A DNA stretch of 20,376 nucleotides, from IMG/VR virus record IMGVR_UViG_3300009495_000996, positions 1-20,376 of that record. One strand, written 5' to 3'. Position numbers and translations under genes: made by a program. This DNA is from a virus. Position 1 is the first letter of the stretch. Every line of letters starts with the position of its first letter. Below the pieces are notes generated by a model that had not been told where the DNA came from, did not search any database, and worked only from the letters and a program-made list of their open reading frames with translations. Positions 13,798-19,974 of this stretch are shown piece by piece.

Positions 13798-13957
13798 ATG
13801 AAAGATAGAGAATCTTAAAGAGTTTTTGTCACGAACATATCGTGAGATGGTAGAAGGGAAGACTGAAAAGAAAAAGGGGTTAGATGATACTAACCCCCTA
13901 TTACTAAGGATTCAAACACTTGAGAAAAAAGTGAGAGAGTTGGAGAAGAAGAGTTAA
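13798..13957 (+). pseudogene. Small coiled-coil ORF with an apparent +1 frame break
   Basis: ATG 13798 follows the previous stop directly and has AAGGGG six bases upstream, an ideal start, but its frame ends after six codons (MKDRES). A second frame is open from 13802 to TAA 13957. It reads KIENLKEFLSRTYREM, then a basic stretch, and ends RIQTLEKKVRELEKKS, a clear leucine-heptad coiled coil. Removing one base near 13804 joins the ATG to it as a 52-residue protein starting MKIENLKEF. This could be a real frameshift mutation, a base-call error, a programmed shift, or a shorter gene starting at TTG 13826 or ATG 13847. The leftward terminator lies inside it. Confidence 0.6.
13866..13897 (-). terminator. 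Rho-independent terminator of the leftward operon
   Basis: Read on the minus strand, GGGGTTAG (13897-13890), loop TATCAT, CTAACCCC (13883-13876), then TTTTTCTTTT (13875-13866). The eight-base GC-rich stem followed by the T-tract is a strong terminator about 57 bases beyond the stop at 13954. On the plus strand the hairpin has no T-tail, so it should only stop leftward transcription. Confidence 0.9.
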
Positions 13958-14634
13958 GTTCTCTTTTTCTTGTCTCGTTCCTTTCTAATCCATAGTTTTG
14001 CTTTGGCATTCTCTGGTGATTTGTCCAAGAACTTCTTGACATCTTTGTATGCACGAAGTGTCTCTTTCTGGTAGTCCTTACCATCTGAGTTATCAACGAT
14101 TAACATATTGGGTTTACCAAAGAAAGTCTGGAATGCACCGATATTTCTCTGTACAGTCTTCCAGTAGTTAGTAACTTCCTTTTCACCGATAGTACGGTCA
14201 CGTGCTTTGTCACGTGCGATTGCGGTATCAAGGTCGGTGTTTACAAATATCATTGCAATATCATAACCCAATGCTTTCATCGCCTGTGCTTGTTTCTTGA
14301 CTTTTTCGAAGTCTTTACCAGTTCCATCAACCACAACACCGAGTCTACCCATAAGGTATCGTGCCTGTTTCTTACCAGTAAGTGCCTTTGCACGACCACG
14401 AATCTCTTGACCTTTTACTGAGAAGATGTTATCCGAAGACATTTCCATTCCTGCCTTCTTCATTGCAGCTTCATATGCATCGTCAGAGTTTATAACCTTG
14501 AGTCCAAGGGCGGGAAGACCAGTCTTACCCACGATAAAGGATTTACCAGACCCAGGCCCACCAGCGAGGAAGACTGCCTTAAAGATTGCGGGGTCATCGA
14601 CACCCTCGGTCATGAATTTCTTAAATTTGATCAT
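13954..14634 (-). CDS. P-loop kinase, zeta-toxin-like, with possible capsid-targeting N-terminus
   Basis: A 226-residue protein. Walker A is GGPGSGKS (25-32), followed by KVINSDDAYE and an arginine-rich lid (AIARDKARDRTIG), the layout of zeta-toxin/AAA_33-type small-molecule kinases. Proteins annotated as zeta toxin with this core occur in T4-like phages. Residues 1-11, MIKFKKFMTEG, resemble the T4 capsid-targeting sequence of internal proteins (MKTYQEFIAE, cleaved before A), with a hydrophobic-x-E site for the prohead protease after E10. The C-terminus is very basic. It is the last gene of the late operon; its start overlaps the stop of the 275-residue gene. The kinase fold is firm, packaging is inference. 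Confidence 0.85.
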   Translation of the reverse strand: MIKFKKFMTEGVDDPAIFKAVFLAGGPGSGKSFIVGKTGLPALGLKVINSDDAYEAAMKKAGMEMSSDNIFSVKGQEIRGRAKALTGKKQARYLMGRLGVVVDGTGKDFEKVKKQAQAMKALGYDIAMIFVNTDLDTAIARDKARDRTIGEKEVTNYWKTVQRNIGAFQTFFGKPNMLIVDNSDGKDYQKETLRAYKDVKKFLDKSPENAKAKLWIRKERDKKKRT

Positions 14635-15461
14635 TACTTGAATACCTTGTAAAAAGTTTCTAATTGTTCTATATTGTGGTTGAATCTAAAATGTGTTAGA
14701 AGTCTCCGGCGGTCATACGATGGATGACGTTTGTAACCTCTAAGTGCCTCTGGTAATTTGTGTGTACTAGTATAGATTGTTCCCCACATACCACTAGTGT
14801 TTGCAAACTTGATAAATCTTCGTTTGAAATTAGAGAGGTCTCGTGTCTTTCCTTTTATAATTCTTGTTTTCTTACTATTTTTACGACACACATCGATCAT
14901 GTCAAAACTGGGTGTGCAAACTGTTTTGAATTTTTCCTTTATATCATTAGATTGGAATGTGCCTTTTTTTATAGAATGTCGATTACCCATGAGTACAATC
15001 GCATCAAACTTTCCGTGAATATTACAGTCTATATCCTGTATTGTTCTATCTAAAGAAAACCAGTTTTTCACAGGTATAGTATTCACACCGAACTCTTTCC
15101 ATGCACCCTCATACAGATGTCCTTCTTCTGCCACAGCGACAGACACCTTTCCTTCCCCTCCACAAAACTGATGAACAATAGGGAATAGTAAGTCACCCGA
15201 ATGGTCTGTCGGTTCGTATTTCCTGTTTCTCAATCGTTCTTCGGTAATAGGTGTAGGCAATACCAGAATGTTTTTATAACCACCCATAGAGATCATGGAG
15301 GAAATTAACGATGCATCATTCAACAATGTTGATATGTCGGCCAATTTATTATCACAATGACAGATGGTGTTAGTCAATCTTTCTATCACAGAAAGTCTAG
15401 ATGTGTGAGTTACAAAAGATGCCGTGCTAAGAGATGTTGGTTGGGTATCAAACAAAATCAT
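14634..15461 (-). CDS. Unidentified 275-residue protein of the late leftward operon
   Basis: A 275-residue soluble protein that I cannot assign. The middle has alternating strands and helices: GGYKNILVLPTP at about 60, KVSVAVAEEGHLYEGAWKEFGV, and KFDAIVLMGNRHSIKKG. This is the order of a Rossmann-type fold and faintly recalls a degenerate class I methyltransferase, but the glycine-rich SAM loop is missing. The C-terminal third is strongly basic (KNSKKTRIIKGKTRDLSNFKRRF and GYKRHPSYDRRRLL), which could bind nucleic acid. It starts directly after the 89-residue gene and ends overlapping the kinase start (TAATG), so it should be made late. Confidence 0.8.
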   Translation of the reverse strand: MILFDTQPTSLSTASFVTHTSRLSVIERLTNTICHCDNKLADISTLLNDASLISSMISMGGYKNILVLPTPITEERLRNRKYEPTDHSGDLLFPIVHQFCGGEGKVSVAVAEEGHLYEGAWKEFGVNTIPVKNWFSLDRTIQDIDCNIHGKFDAIVLMGNRHSIKKGTFQSNDIKEKFKTVCTPSFDMIDVCRKNSKKTRIIKGKTRDLSNFKRRFIKFANTSGMWGTIYTSTHKLPEALRGYKRHPSYDRRRLLTHFRFNHNIEQLETFYKVFK

Positions 15462-15731
15462 TTACTTGGTTCCCGAATAAATCGTTTGAATGTGCGTTTC
15501 AAATTGTTCAATCTTATCTGTACGATTGGGCCACAGAATGTATTCTTTCTCTGGGTTCGCCTTGAGATTGTTCAACAATGGTTGAATCGCATTGAATAGT
15601 TTATCTAGTTTGTCTTGGGTTTCTGATACCGATGATGATGCAGACGTTACTGATTCTTGTGCCTTCTGCACAACCTCCAGTTCGTTCTCGTCTACTAAAG
15701 TAAACCCGAAATCAAATAGTTCGTTTGACAT
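15462..15731 (-). CDS. Conserved phage coiled-coil protein, first gene of the late operon
   Basis: An 89-residue acidic protein. MSNELFDFGFTLVDE leads into a long helix with a Ser/Ala-rich middle (about residues 22-50, predicted coiled coil) and then KANPEKEYILWPNRTDKIEQFETHI. I remember the NPEKxYIxWPNR signature from small proteins of marine T4-like phages, function unknown. AGGAG lies about eight bases before the ATG, and the late promoter box is about 20 bases upstream, so it is expected to be a late product, perhaps a virion or assembly component. It abuts the next gene exactly. Confidence 0.88.
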   Translation of the reverse strand: MSNELFDFGFTLVDENELEVVQKAQESVTSASSSVSETQDKLDKLFNAIQPLLNNLKANPEKEYILWPNRTDKIEQFETHIQTIYSGTK

Positions 15732-15750
15732 AATTGTTCTCCTATTCTTC

Positions 15751-15758
15751 TATTTATA
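15751..15758 (-). promoter_or_regulatory. T4-type late promoter box
   Basis: On the minus strand the bases read TATAAATA, identical to the T4 late promoter -10 element recognised by gp55 with gp33 and the sliding clamp. No sigma-70 -35 lies at the right distance. The expected RNA start leaves a leader of about 15 bases with AGGAG before ATG 15731. I found no other exact copy next to a gene in the window. Confidence 0.85.
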
Positions 15759-15779
15759 CAACTTTTATTCTTAAAACAC

Positions 15780-15808
15780 TTGACAAACGATGTTCAATTG
15801 TGTATTAT
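15780..15808 (+). promoter_or_regulatory. Promoter P4, sigma-70 type
   Basis: TTGACA (15780-15785), 17-base spacer, TATTAT (15803-15808, one mismatch from TATAAT). A perfect TATAAT at 15812-15817 is too far away (26 bases) to pair with this -35. It drives the gene at 15840, back-to-back with the leftward late promoter. The 18-base block seen after P1-P3 is absent here. Confidence 0.82.
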
Positions 15809-15839
15809 ATGTATAATAGTTAAAGAATAGGAGAGGATT

Positions 15840-16133
15840 ATGCAATCATTTAATGGGTCAATGCGGTATGATGTACATGGGCGCAAACGTAAGACCAATG
15901 CGTGGAGTAAGACCAAGAAGTACAGACCAGAGTTCAAACCTCTAGAATCGGTTTCTGTACACCGTGACACCCATCGTGAGAAGTATCCATCGGTAAGTGA
16001 TATGGGATATGTACAGTCCGAGGACACATCATACAAACTAGAGGAATCCAAAAAGTTTACGGTAGCACCTGCCTTTAATAAAGGTGCATATCAAGTAATA
16101 CCCCAATCTGATGTAAAACATATAGGAAAGTAG
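15840..16133 (+). CDS. Conserved basic phage protein, function unknown
   Basis: A 97-residue basic protein starting MQSFNGSMRYDVHGRKRKTNAW. The MRYDVxGRKRKT start is one I remember from small proteins of cyanophage-type T4-like viruses. It is rich in Lys, Arg, Tyr and Pro, with little predicted regular structure, which is compatible with nucleic-acid binding but proves nothing. The ATG has AGGAGAGG about five bases upstream and is the first gene after P4, so early expression is likely. It is separated by one base from the next ORF. Confidence 0.82.
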   Translation: MQSFNGSMRYDVHGRKRKTNAWSKTKKYRPEFKPLESVSVHRDTHREKYPSVSDMGYVQSEDTSYKLEESKKFTVAPAFNKGAYQVIPQSDVKHIGK

Positions 16134-16134
16134 T

Positions 16135-16320
16135 ATGACTGGAAAGATGATAAACAAATTGTTGAATGCAGACCCTCGAACCCCATTCGTCAGATTTGCA
16201 CAGAAGTTGTACCGAGAGAATTGTGATGAAAGGATATCATATGGTGAACCACACCAGACATTCGATGAATATCTTGAAAAAAATATGAAGTTTTTGCTTG
16301 ACAACTTCAGTGAGAAGTGA
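16135..16320 (+). CDS. Small protein, function unknown
   Basis: A 61-residue protein, MTGKMINKLLNADPRTPFVRFAQKLY..., predicted mainly helical with an acidic C-terminus. I do not recognise it. It begins one base after the preceding stop, with AGGAAAG at 16125-16131 inside the previous gene as ribosome site. Its last 23 bases contain the spacer and -35 of promoter P3, and the stop TGA directly precedes the -10 box, so coding and promoter sequence overlap here. Confidence 0.78.
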   Translation: MTGKMINKLLNADPRTPFVRFAQKLYRENCDERISYGEPHQTFDEYLEKNMKFLLDNFSEK

Positions 16321-16326
16321 TATAAT
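16298..16326 (+). promoter_or_regulatory. Promoter P3, consensus sigma-70 type
   Basis: TTGACA (16298-16303), 17-base spacer, TATAAT (16321-16326). The following 16327-16344 matches the P1/P2 downstream block with one change (GATAATGAG for GAGAATGAG). The -35 and spacer lie within the end of the previous gene. It drives the small-gene run beginning at 16359. Confidence 0.92.
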
Positions 16327-16358
16327 ACTTGTATTGATAATGAGAAAGGTAATTGATT

Positions 16359-16580
16359 ATGTCTGAAGTAACTTATGTAGTTCGTTGTGCCGAAACTGAT
16401 AAACCTCTTGCTGGGTTTTTTACCCCATGTTATGATCGTGATACTGCGTTTAAGTATCAGGAGCAACTCAATGTTCGTGGGTATGAAGATACCTATGTTG
16501 TTGTTCGTAAAGAGAGTACCGAGGTCACTGGTATGTATCAGGAACGTGAAATCTTCAATACGGAGGTATACGGAGTATGA
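16359..16580 (+). CDS. Small protein, function unknown
   Basis: A 73-residue protein, MSEVTYVVRCAETDKPLAGFFTPCYDRDTAFKYQ..., predicted alpha/beta with two cysteines (residues 10 and 24). I do not recognise the family. ATG 16359 is preferred over an in-frame TTG at 16353 because AAGG (16346-16349) is nine bases from the ATG but only three from the TTG. It is the first gene after P3, and its stop overlaps the next ATG (ATGA). The VVVRKES segment and the even strand/helix alternation suggest a compact ferredoxin-like fold, as inference only. Confidence 0.8.
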   Translation: MSEVTYVVRCAETDKPLAGFFTPCYDRDTAFKYQEQLNVRGYEDTYVVVRKESTEVTGMYQEREIFNTEVYGV

Positions 16581-16819
16581 TTACTTTTGCTAACCAAGAA
16601 CGCATTGACGTTCTGACCGAGAAGTTTGACAAACTCACTGAGGGGATGGAGAACTGGAAGATGCCTATCGACACTGTCATCCCTACATCTGAACTGAATG
16701 ATATGCGTGATGCGTGTGAATGGTTTACTGGTTCTAAACTCTATGTGAAGGAACAAGTTTCAAATGAATTGAAATACCGTGTGATGGCGGAAGGATACTA
16801 CAATGCAATCGGAAGTTAA
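16577..16819 (+). CDS. Small acidic protein, function unknown
   Basis: An 80-residue protein, MITFANQERIDVLTEKFDKLTEGMENWKMP..., helical at both ends with TVIPTSELNDMRDACEWFTG between. I do not recognise it. GGAG about five bases before the ATG supports the start, and it overlaps both neighbours (4 bases before, 17 after), so it belongs to the coupled P3 operon. No membrane segment or metal motif is seen. Confidence 0.8.
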   Translation: MITFANQERIDVLTEKFDKLTEGMENWKMPIDTVIPTSELNDMRDACEWFTGSKLYVKEQVSNELKYRVMAEGYYNAIGS

Positions 16820-17084
16820 CGCAATCCAAGGTGGTTGCACTATTGAGAAGTTTGATATGCCAGAACTAAATGGGTATGAACTTGTGTACAAATTTGATAA
16901 TGGTTATGGTGCATCTGTAGTCAAACATGACCTCTCGTATGGTGGAAAGGATGGTCGTTATGAGGTTGCGGTACTTGACAATGAAGGCGCACTGTGTTAT
17001 GATACACCTATAACTGGTAATGTTATCGGTCACTTAAATATGTCGGAGGTTGACAAGATTCTTGTCAATATATCACACTTATGA
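16803..17084 (+). CDS. Small beta-rich protein, function unknown
   Basis: A 93-residue acidic protein. NGYELVYKFDNGYGASVVKHDLSYGGKDGRYEVAVLDNEG looks like consecutive beta-hairpins, ending in a short helix (MSEVDKILVNI). It is not recognised. AAGGA (16790-16794) lies eight bases before the ATG inside the previous gene. The stop forms an ATGA overlap with the next gene. The pattern is typical of small phage proteins that inhibit or bind host targets, but nothing here identifies a target. Confidence 0.82.
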   Translation: MQSEVNAIQGGCTIEKFDMPELNGYELVYKFDNGYGASVVKHDLSYGGKDGRYEVAVLDNEGALCYDTPITGNVIGHLNMSEVDKILVNISHL

Positions 17085-17641
17085 ATATATTCCATTTAGA
17101 CAAAGACCCTATTGAAGCTGCACAGATGATGTGTGACAAACACGTGGTCAAGATGATTGTAGAGTATGCCCAATTGATGTCTACTGCACATCGTGTTCTG
17201 GATGGTGAATTGTATCTGGATAAGACCAAGAATGGTCGTAACATCAAACGATGGAGAGTTGGTGGTGCGGCACAAGAAAGACTCTTGTACAAAGCGTCTC
17301 ATGTCAATCACCCATCTAATATCTGGGTTCGTGAGAATAACAACAACTACCGATGGTTGTATAAACACTTCCGTGCATTGTGTAAAGAGTACACTCATCG
17401 TTATGGTAAAGTTCATTTGACCGAAGAGAAACTGAAAGGTCAGTTGTGGTTCTCACCAAGAAACATCGACCAAGTAGGTAAGATGACTGAGTTCGCACAG
17501 GCAATGCCAGATGATTGTAAAATGCGTGATGCAGTAGAAGCGTACCGAAAATATTATATCAAAGAGAAATCATATATGGCGAAGTGGACTAATCGGGCAG
17601 TGCCTAACTGGTTCTCACAACAATCAATAGGAGTAGCGTAA
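17081..17641 (+). CDS. Conserved phage protein with MCDKHVVKM motif, function unknown
   Basis: A 186-residue protein. From memory it belongs to a family found in many marine phages: MNIFHLDKDPIEAAQMMCDKHVVKMIVEYAQLMSTAHR, then KRW..., LYKASHVNHPSNIWVRENNNNYRWLYKHF, EYTHRYGKVH and a WTNRAVPNWF-type end. The conserved His, Asp, Cys and Lys residues (DKHVVK, STAHR, NHPS) suggest an enzyme, but I cannot name the reaction. There is no membrane segment. It overlaps the previous gene by four bases and the next by one (TAATG). Confidence 0.85.
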   Translation: MNIFHLDKDPIEAAQMMCDKHVVKMIVEYAQLMSTAHRVLDGELYLDKTKNGRNIKRWRVGGAAQERLLYKASHVNHPSNIWVRENNNNYRWLYKHFRALCKEYTHRYGKVHLTEEKLKGQLWFSPRNIDQVGKMTEFAQAMPDDCKMRDAVEAYRKYYIKEKSYMAKWTNRAVPNWFSQQSIGVA

Positions 17642-17826
17642 TGACTAAAGTATTTATGGGGAGGGTTTGGTGTTTCAGTAATCAGTGGACATTTGAACGC
17701 ACTGTCTATCTGACCCCATCAATCAGTCTGGATTTCAACGAAGGTTGGTGTCTAGACATATCATTCTTGGTATTTAAGTTCTACACATATCAAGACTATA
17801 AGAGTAAAATAAACAATGGAGAATGA
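17641..17826 (+). CDS. Small aromatic-rich protein, function unknown
   Basis: A 61-residue protein rich in Phe, Tyr and Trp, MTKVFMGRVWCFSNQWTFER..., predicted mostly beta. The segment WCLDISFLVFKFYTY is hydrophobic but too short and too aromatic to call a membrane span with confidence. AGGAG about eight bases before the ATG and the TAATG junction with the previous gene support it. Its 3' end carries the GGAG used by the next gene. I do not recognise it. Confidence 0.75.
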   Translation: MTKVFMGRVWCFSNQWTFERTVYLTPSISLDFNEGWCLDISFLVFKFYTYQDYKSKINNGE

Positions 17827-17827
17827 A

Positions 17828-18082
17828 ATGACTTATAATGAAATCGTGAACACTCTACGTGAGAGTGTGGTAAACCTATCATTCACAAAAGTGAAAGATG
17901 GTGGAGTACGTGAGATGAAGGCGACATTGGTATCCGATATGATACCAGAGGATAAGATGCCTAAGACTGATGCAAATGCAAATACTGAGAAGAACCAACT
18001 TGCGGTTCGAGTATTTGATTTGGATTTGAATGAATGGCGTTCATTCCGTGTTGATTCCCTCTTGACTTTTAGTGCAGTATAA
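17828..18082 (+). CDS. WYL_2 (DUF2693)-like SH3-barrel protein
   Basis: An 84-residue protein. VVNLSFTKVKDGGVREMKATLVSDMIP and QLAVRVFDLDLNEWRSFRVDSLLTF are the two halves of a small Sm/SH3-like beta-barrel family (WYL_2, formerly DUF2693) that is very common in phages: an FTKxdGxxRxMxxTL stretch, then VxxWDLxxxxWRSFRxDS. Here the second half reads VFDLDLNEWRSFRVDS. It probably binds nucleic acid or a protein partner. ATG 17828 is chosen over 17816 because GGAG (17819-17822) precedes it by five bases and it follows the previous stop by one base. Confidence 0.85.
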   Translation: MTYNEIVNTLRESVVNLSFTKVKDGGVREMKATLVSDMIPEDKMPKTDANANTEKNQLAVRVFDLDLNEWRSFRVDSLLTFSAV

Positions 18083-18100
18083 TATATAATATATACTATT

Positions 18101-18670
18101 ATGAAAAAGACACTGACACCAGCAGAAAAAGCGAAACGCACCAGAGATGCCAAGAAACAGGCAAATCTGGATGCGTTAGGTTTTGAACGTAAGAAAGTGA
18201 AACGTAAACGCAAACCAATGTCTGAGGAACAGAAGAAGGCTGCGGTAGAACGTCTCGCAAAGGCACGTGAAGCACGAGGTGCAGATGGAAGTAAGTCTGT
18301 CCATGAGGACATTCGTAATTTACCCGAAGACCACTTTCTACACTGGAAGAAAGTTAAAGAATGGGTGAAGTCTTGTCAAGACGAACTCAAAGGAATGAAG
18401 AGTTATAAAGACTCTAAGGTTGCCAAGGAAAGAGGACAGTATCTAGACCTTGAAGTTTATATCTCTAACATGAAGAAGTATCTCACTGGAGGTGTATGGT
18501 CTGATTATACGTATGGTGAGAGACGTGAGAGTCGAGTACAAAAGGTTTGTACTGCGATGGCATTTTATGATGATGGAACACCCAAGAGAACCTACGGAAC
18601 TTGGTATCCCGACATAGCACAAGTCTGGACTCCCGAACTTGAAGAGGAAATTAATAGTTATGAAAGTTGA
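18101..18670 (+). CDS. Conserved basic T4-like phage protein, function unknown
   Basis: A 189-residue protein. Residues 1-60 are a highly basic, helical and probably disordered arm (MKKTLTPAEKAKRTRDAKK and KKVKRKRKPMSEEQKKAA). The rest, from about 75, contains HWKKVKEWVKSCQDELKGMKSYKD and a region ending TYGTWYPDIAQVWTPELEEE. The basic arm suggests DNA or RNA binding. It sits where T4 has dsbA/gene 59 near 33 and 32, but I see no convincing similarity to either. No Shine-Dalgarno precedes the ATG; the 18 bases upstream are only A/T repeats. It overlaps the gp33 gene by 11 bases. Confidence 0.82.
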   Translation: MKKTLTPAEKAKRTRDAKKQANLDALGFERKKVKRKRKPMSEEQKKAAVERLAKAREARGADGSKSVHEDIRNLPEDHFLHWKKVKEWVKSCQDELKGMKSYKDSKVAKERGQYLDLEVYISNMKKYLTGGVWSDYTYGERRESRVQKVCTAMAFYDDGTPKRTYGTWYPDIAQVWTPELEEEINSYES

Positions 18671-18920
18671 TATGATAGTAGGTGGTGTTGATTCCTCGCA
18701 AGAAGAATCCAACTTTATGAACAAGAAGAAATTCACCAAGATGGTGGAGGACTGTGTAAGAAGAGAGTCCATGAGTTATATGGACACGGTTGTTTATCTG
18801 TGTGAACAGAACAACCTAGAGATTGAAGATGTCAAGAAGTATATTGCCATCTCAATAAAAGAGAAGATAGAGATCGAAGCAATGAAACTCAATTTTCTCG
18901 AAAAAAGTGGAAGTTTATAA
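18660..18920 (+). CDS. 33: gp33-like late-promoter transcription accessory protein
   Basis: An 86-residue protein whose body (FTKMVEDCVRRESMSYMDTVVYL, EQNNLEIEDVKKYI, SIKEKIEIEAMKLNFLEK) follows T4 gp33, where MVEEFGMSYLEATTAFLEEN...IIEKIQSEAIDENLL occupies the same order. gp33 bridges host RNA polymerase (beta-flap) and the sliding clamp at late promoters. It lies directly upstream of gene 32, as in T4 (33-dsbA-32). ATG 18660 is preferred over the TTG at 18639; ATG 18717 (MNKKKF) is another possibility. Its presence fits the TATAAATA late box at 15751-15758. Confidence 0.85.
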   Translation: MKVDMIVGGVDSSQEESNFMNKKKFTKMVEDCVRRESMSYMDTVVYLCEQNNLEIEDVKKYIAISIKEKIEIEAMKLNFLEKSGSL

Positions 18921-18937
18921 AATACTAAATAAACGTA

Positions 18938-18966
18938 TTGACTTTCTATTTACATTATGATACAAT
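18938..18966 (+). promoter_or_regulatory. Promoter P5 upstream of gene 32
   Basis: TTGACT (18938-18943), 17-base spacer, TACAAT (18961-18966), one mismatch in each box. It is followed by an A/T-rich, G-poor leader of about 40 bases ending in GGAG (19001-19004) before the gp32 start. A TATAAAATA stretch near 18915 is one insertion away from a late box and might add late expression. Confidence 0.85.
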
Positions 18967-19013
18967 GAATACTCATAATACAACTAATACGCAAAAATAC
19001 GGAGAATACAAAT

Positions 19014-19937
19014 ATGTCTTTTGCAAACCTTAAATCTAATTCCCTAGATGTTTCTAAACTCGCACAAGCGGCACAGACTGCATCAGGGGTAACTCAATCT
19101 AAAAACAAATACGAAGACCTCCGATTCTGGAAACCTACTGTTGATGACAATGGTAATGGTTTTGCACAGATTCGATTTCTTCCTGCCGCAGAAGGTCAAG
19201 AACTACCTTGGGTACGTTACTTCGATCATTTCTTCAAAGGCCCAACTGGACAATGGTATGTTGAGAAGTCTCTGACTACTCTAGGTAACAATGACCCAGT
19301 GAGTGAATACAACTCTCGTTTGTGGAACTCTGGTATCGATGAAGATAAAGAGACTGCACGTAAACAGAAACGTAGACTTCACTATGTTGCGAACGTTATG
19401 GTAGTGAGTGACCCATCTAATCCTGCTAACGAAGGTAAAGTATTCCTTTACGACTTCGGTAAGAAAATCTTTGATAAGATTATGGATGTGATGCAACCTC
19501 AATTCCCAGGCGAAACACCTGTAAACCCATTCGACTTTTGGACTGGTGCAGATTTCCAGTTGAAGATTCGTAATGTTGCGGGATATCGTAACTATGATAA
19601 GTCAGAGTTCAAATCATCGACATCACTGTTTGATGCGGATGAGACTAAACTAGAGTCAACTTACAATCAGTTGCACGATGTTTCTGAGTTCGTTGCAGAG
19701 TCTTCATACAAATCATATGATGACTTGAAGTCACGACTTGAAGTGGTACTGGGTCAAGCGACTGGTGCGGGTGCGACTGTAAAGAATGATTCTCTGAGTC
19801 AAACTGCTGAGTCTGCTCCAATTCGATCTGCGGAACCTACTGTAGTTTCTCAGTCTGCTCCTGAACCTGTTATTGCAGAGTCGGGTAGTGAAGATGACAC
19901 ATTGTCATACTTTGCGAAACTTGCTGCGGAAGACTAA
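19014..19937 (+). CDS. 32: gp32-like single-stranded DNA-binding protein
   Basis: A 307-residue protein matching T4 gp32 in length and plan: an N-terminal B-type region for self-cooperativity (MSFANLKSNSLDVSKLAQ), a core OB-fold (about 35-230) with RFWKPTVDDNGNGFAQIRFLP and GKVFLYDFGKKIFDKI, and an acidic C-tail ending EDDTLSYFAKLAAED that in T4 recruits replication proteins. The zinc ligands of T4 (H64, C77, C87, C90) are mostly absent: H72 remains, but the cysteine positions are near S86, D94 and S97 (NDPVSEYN). It coats ssDNA during replication and recombination. It has its own promoter P5 and a strong terminator. Confidence 0.95.
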   Translation: MSFANLKSNSLDVSKLAQAAQTASGVTQSKNKYEDLRFWKPTVDDNGNGFAQIRFLPAAEGQELPWVRYFDHFFKGPTGQWYVEKSLTTLGNNDPVSEYNSRLWNSGIDEDKETARKQKRRLHYVANVMVVSDPSNPANEGKVFLYDFGKKIFDKIMDVMQPQFPGETPVNPFDFWTGADFQLKIRNVAGYRNYDKSEFKSSTSLFDADETKLESTYNQLHDVSEFVAESSYKSYDDLKSRLEVVLGQATGAGATVKNDSLSQTAESAPIRSAEPTVVSQSAPEPVIAESGSEDDTLSYFAKLAAED

Positions 19938-19974
19938 AGAATCCTCGCCTTAGGATAAACCGTTATGGTTATAG

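Noticed and set aside
14760-15053. Rightward Cys-rich ORFs opposite the 275-residue gene
   Set aside because: No ribosome site or promoter; the minus strand has the late promoter, coupled starts and terminator.
15812-15817. Perfect TATAAT as the -10 of P4
   Set aside because: It is 26 bases from TTGACA; TATTAT at 15803-15808 has the correct 17-base spacing.
16038-16466. 142-residue minus-strand ORF
   Set aside because: It covers promoter P3 and two small rightward genes, has no ribosome site, and resembles an antisense shadow.
17833-18312. 159-residue minus-strand ORF rich in Ser, Ala and Phe
   Set aside because: It lies opposite the WYL_2-like gene and the basic gene at 18101, which have better motifs and context; its composition is that of an antisense shadow.
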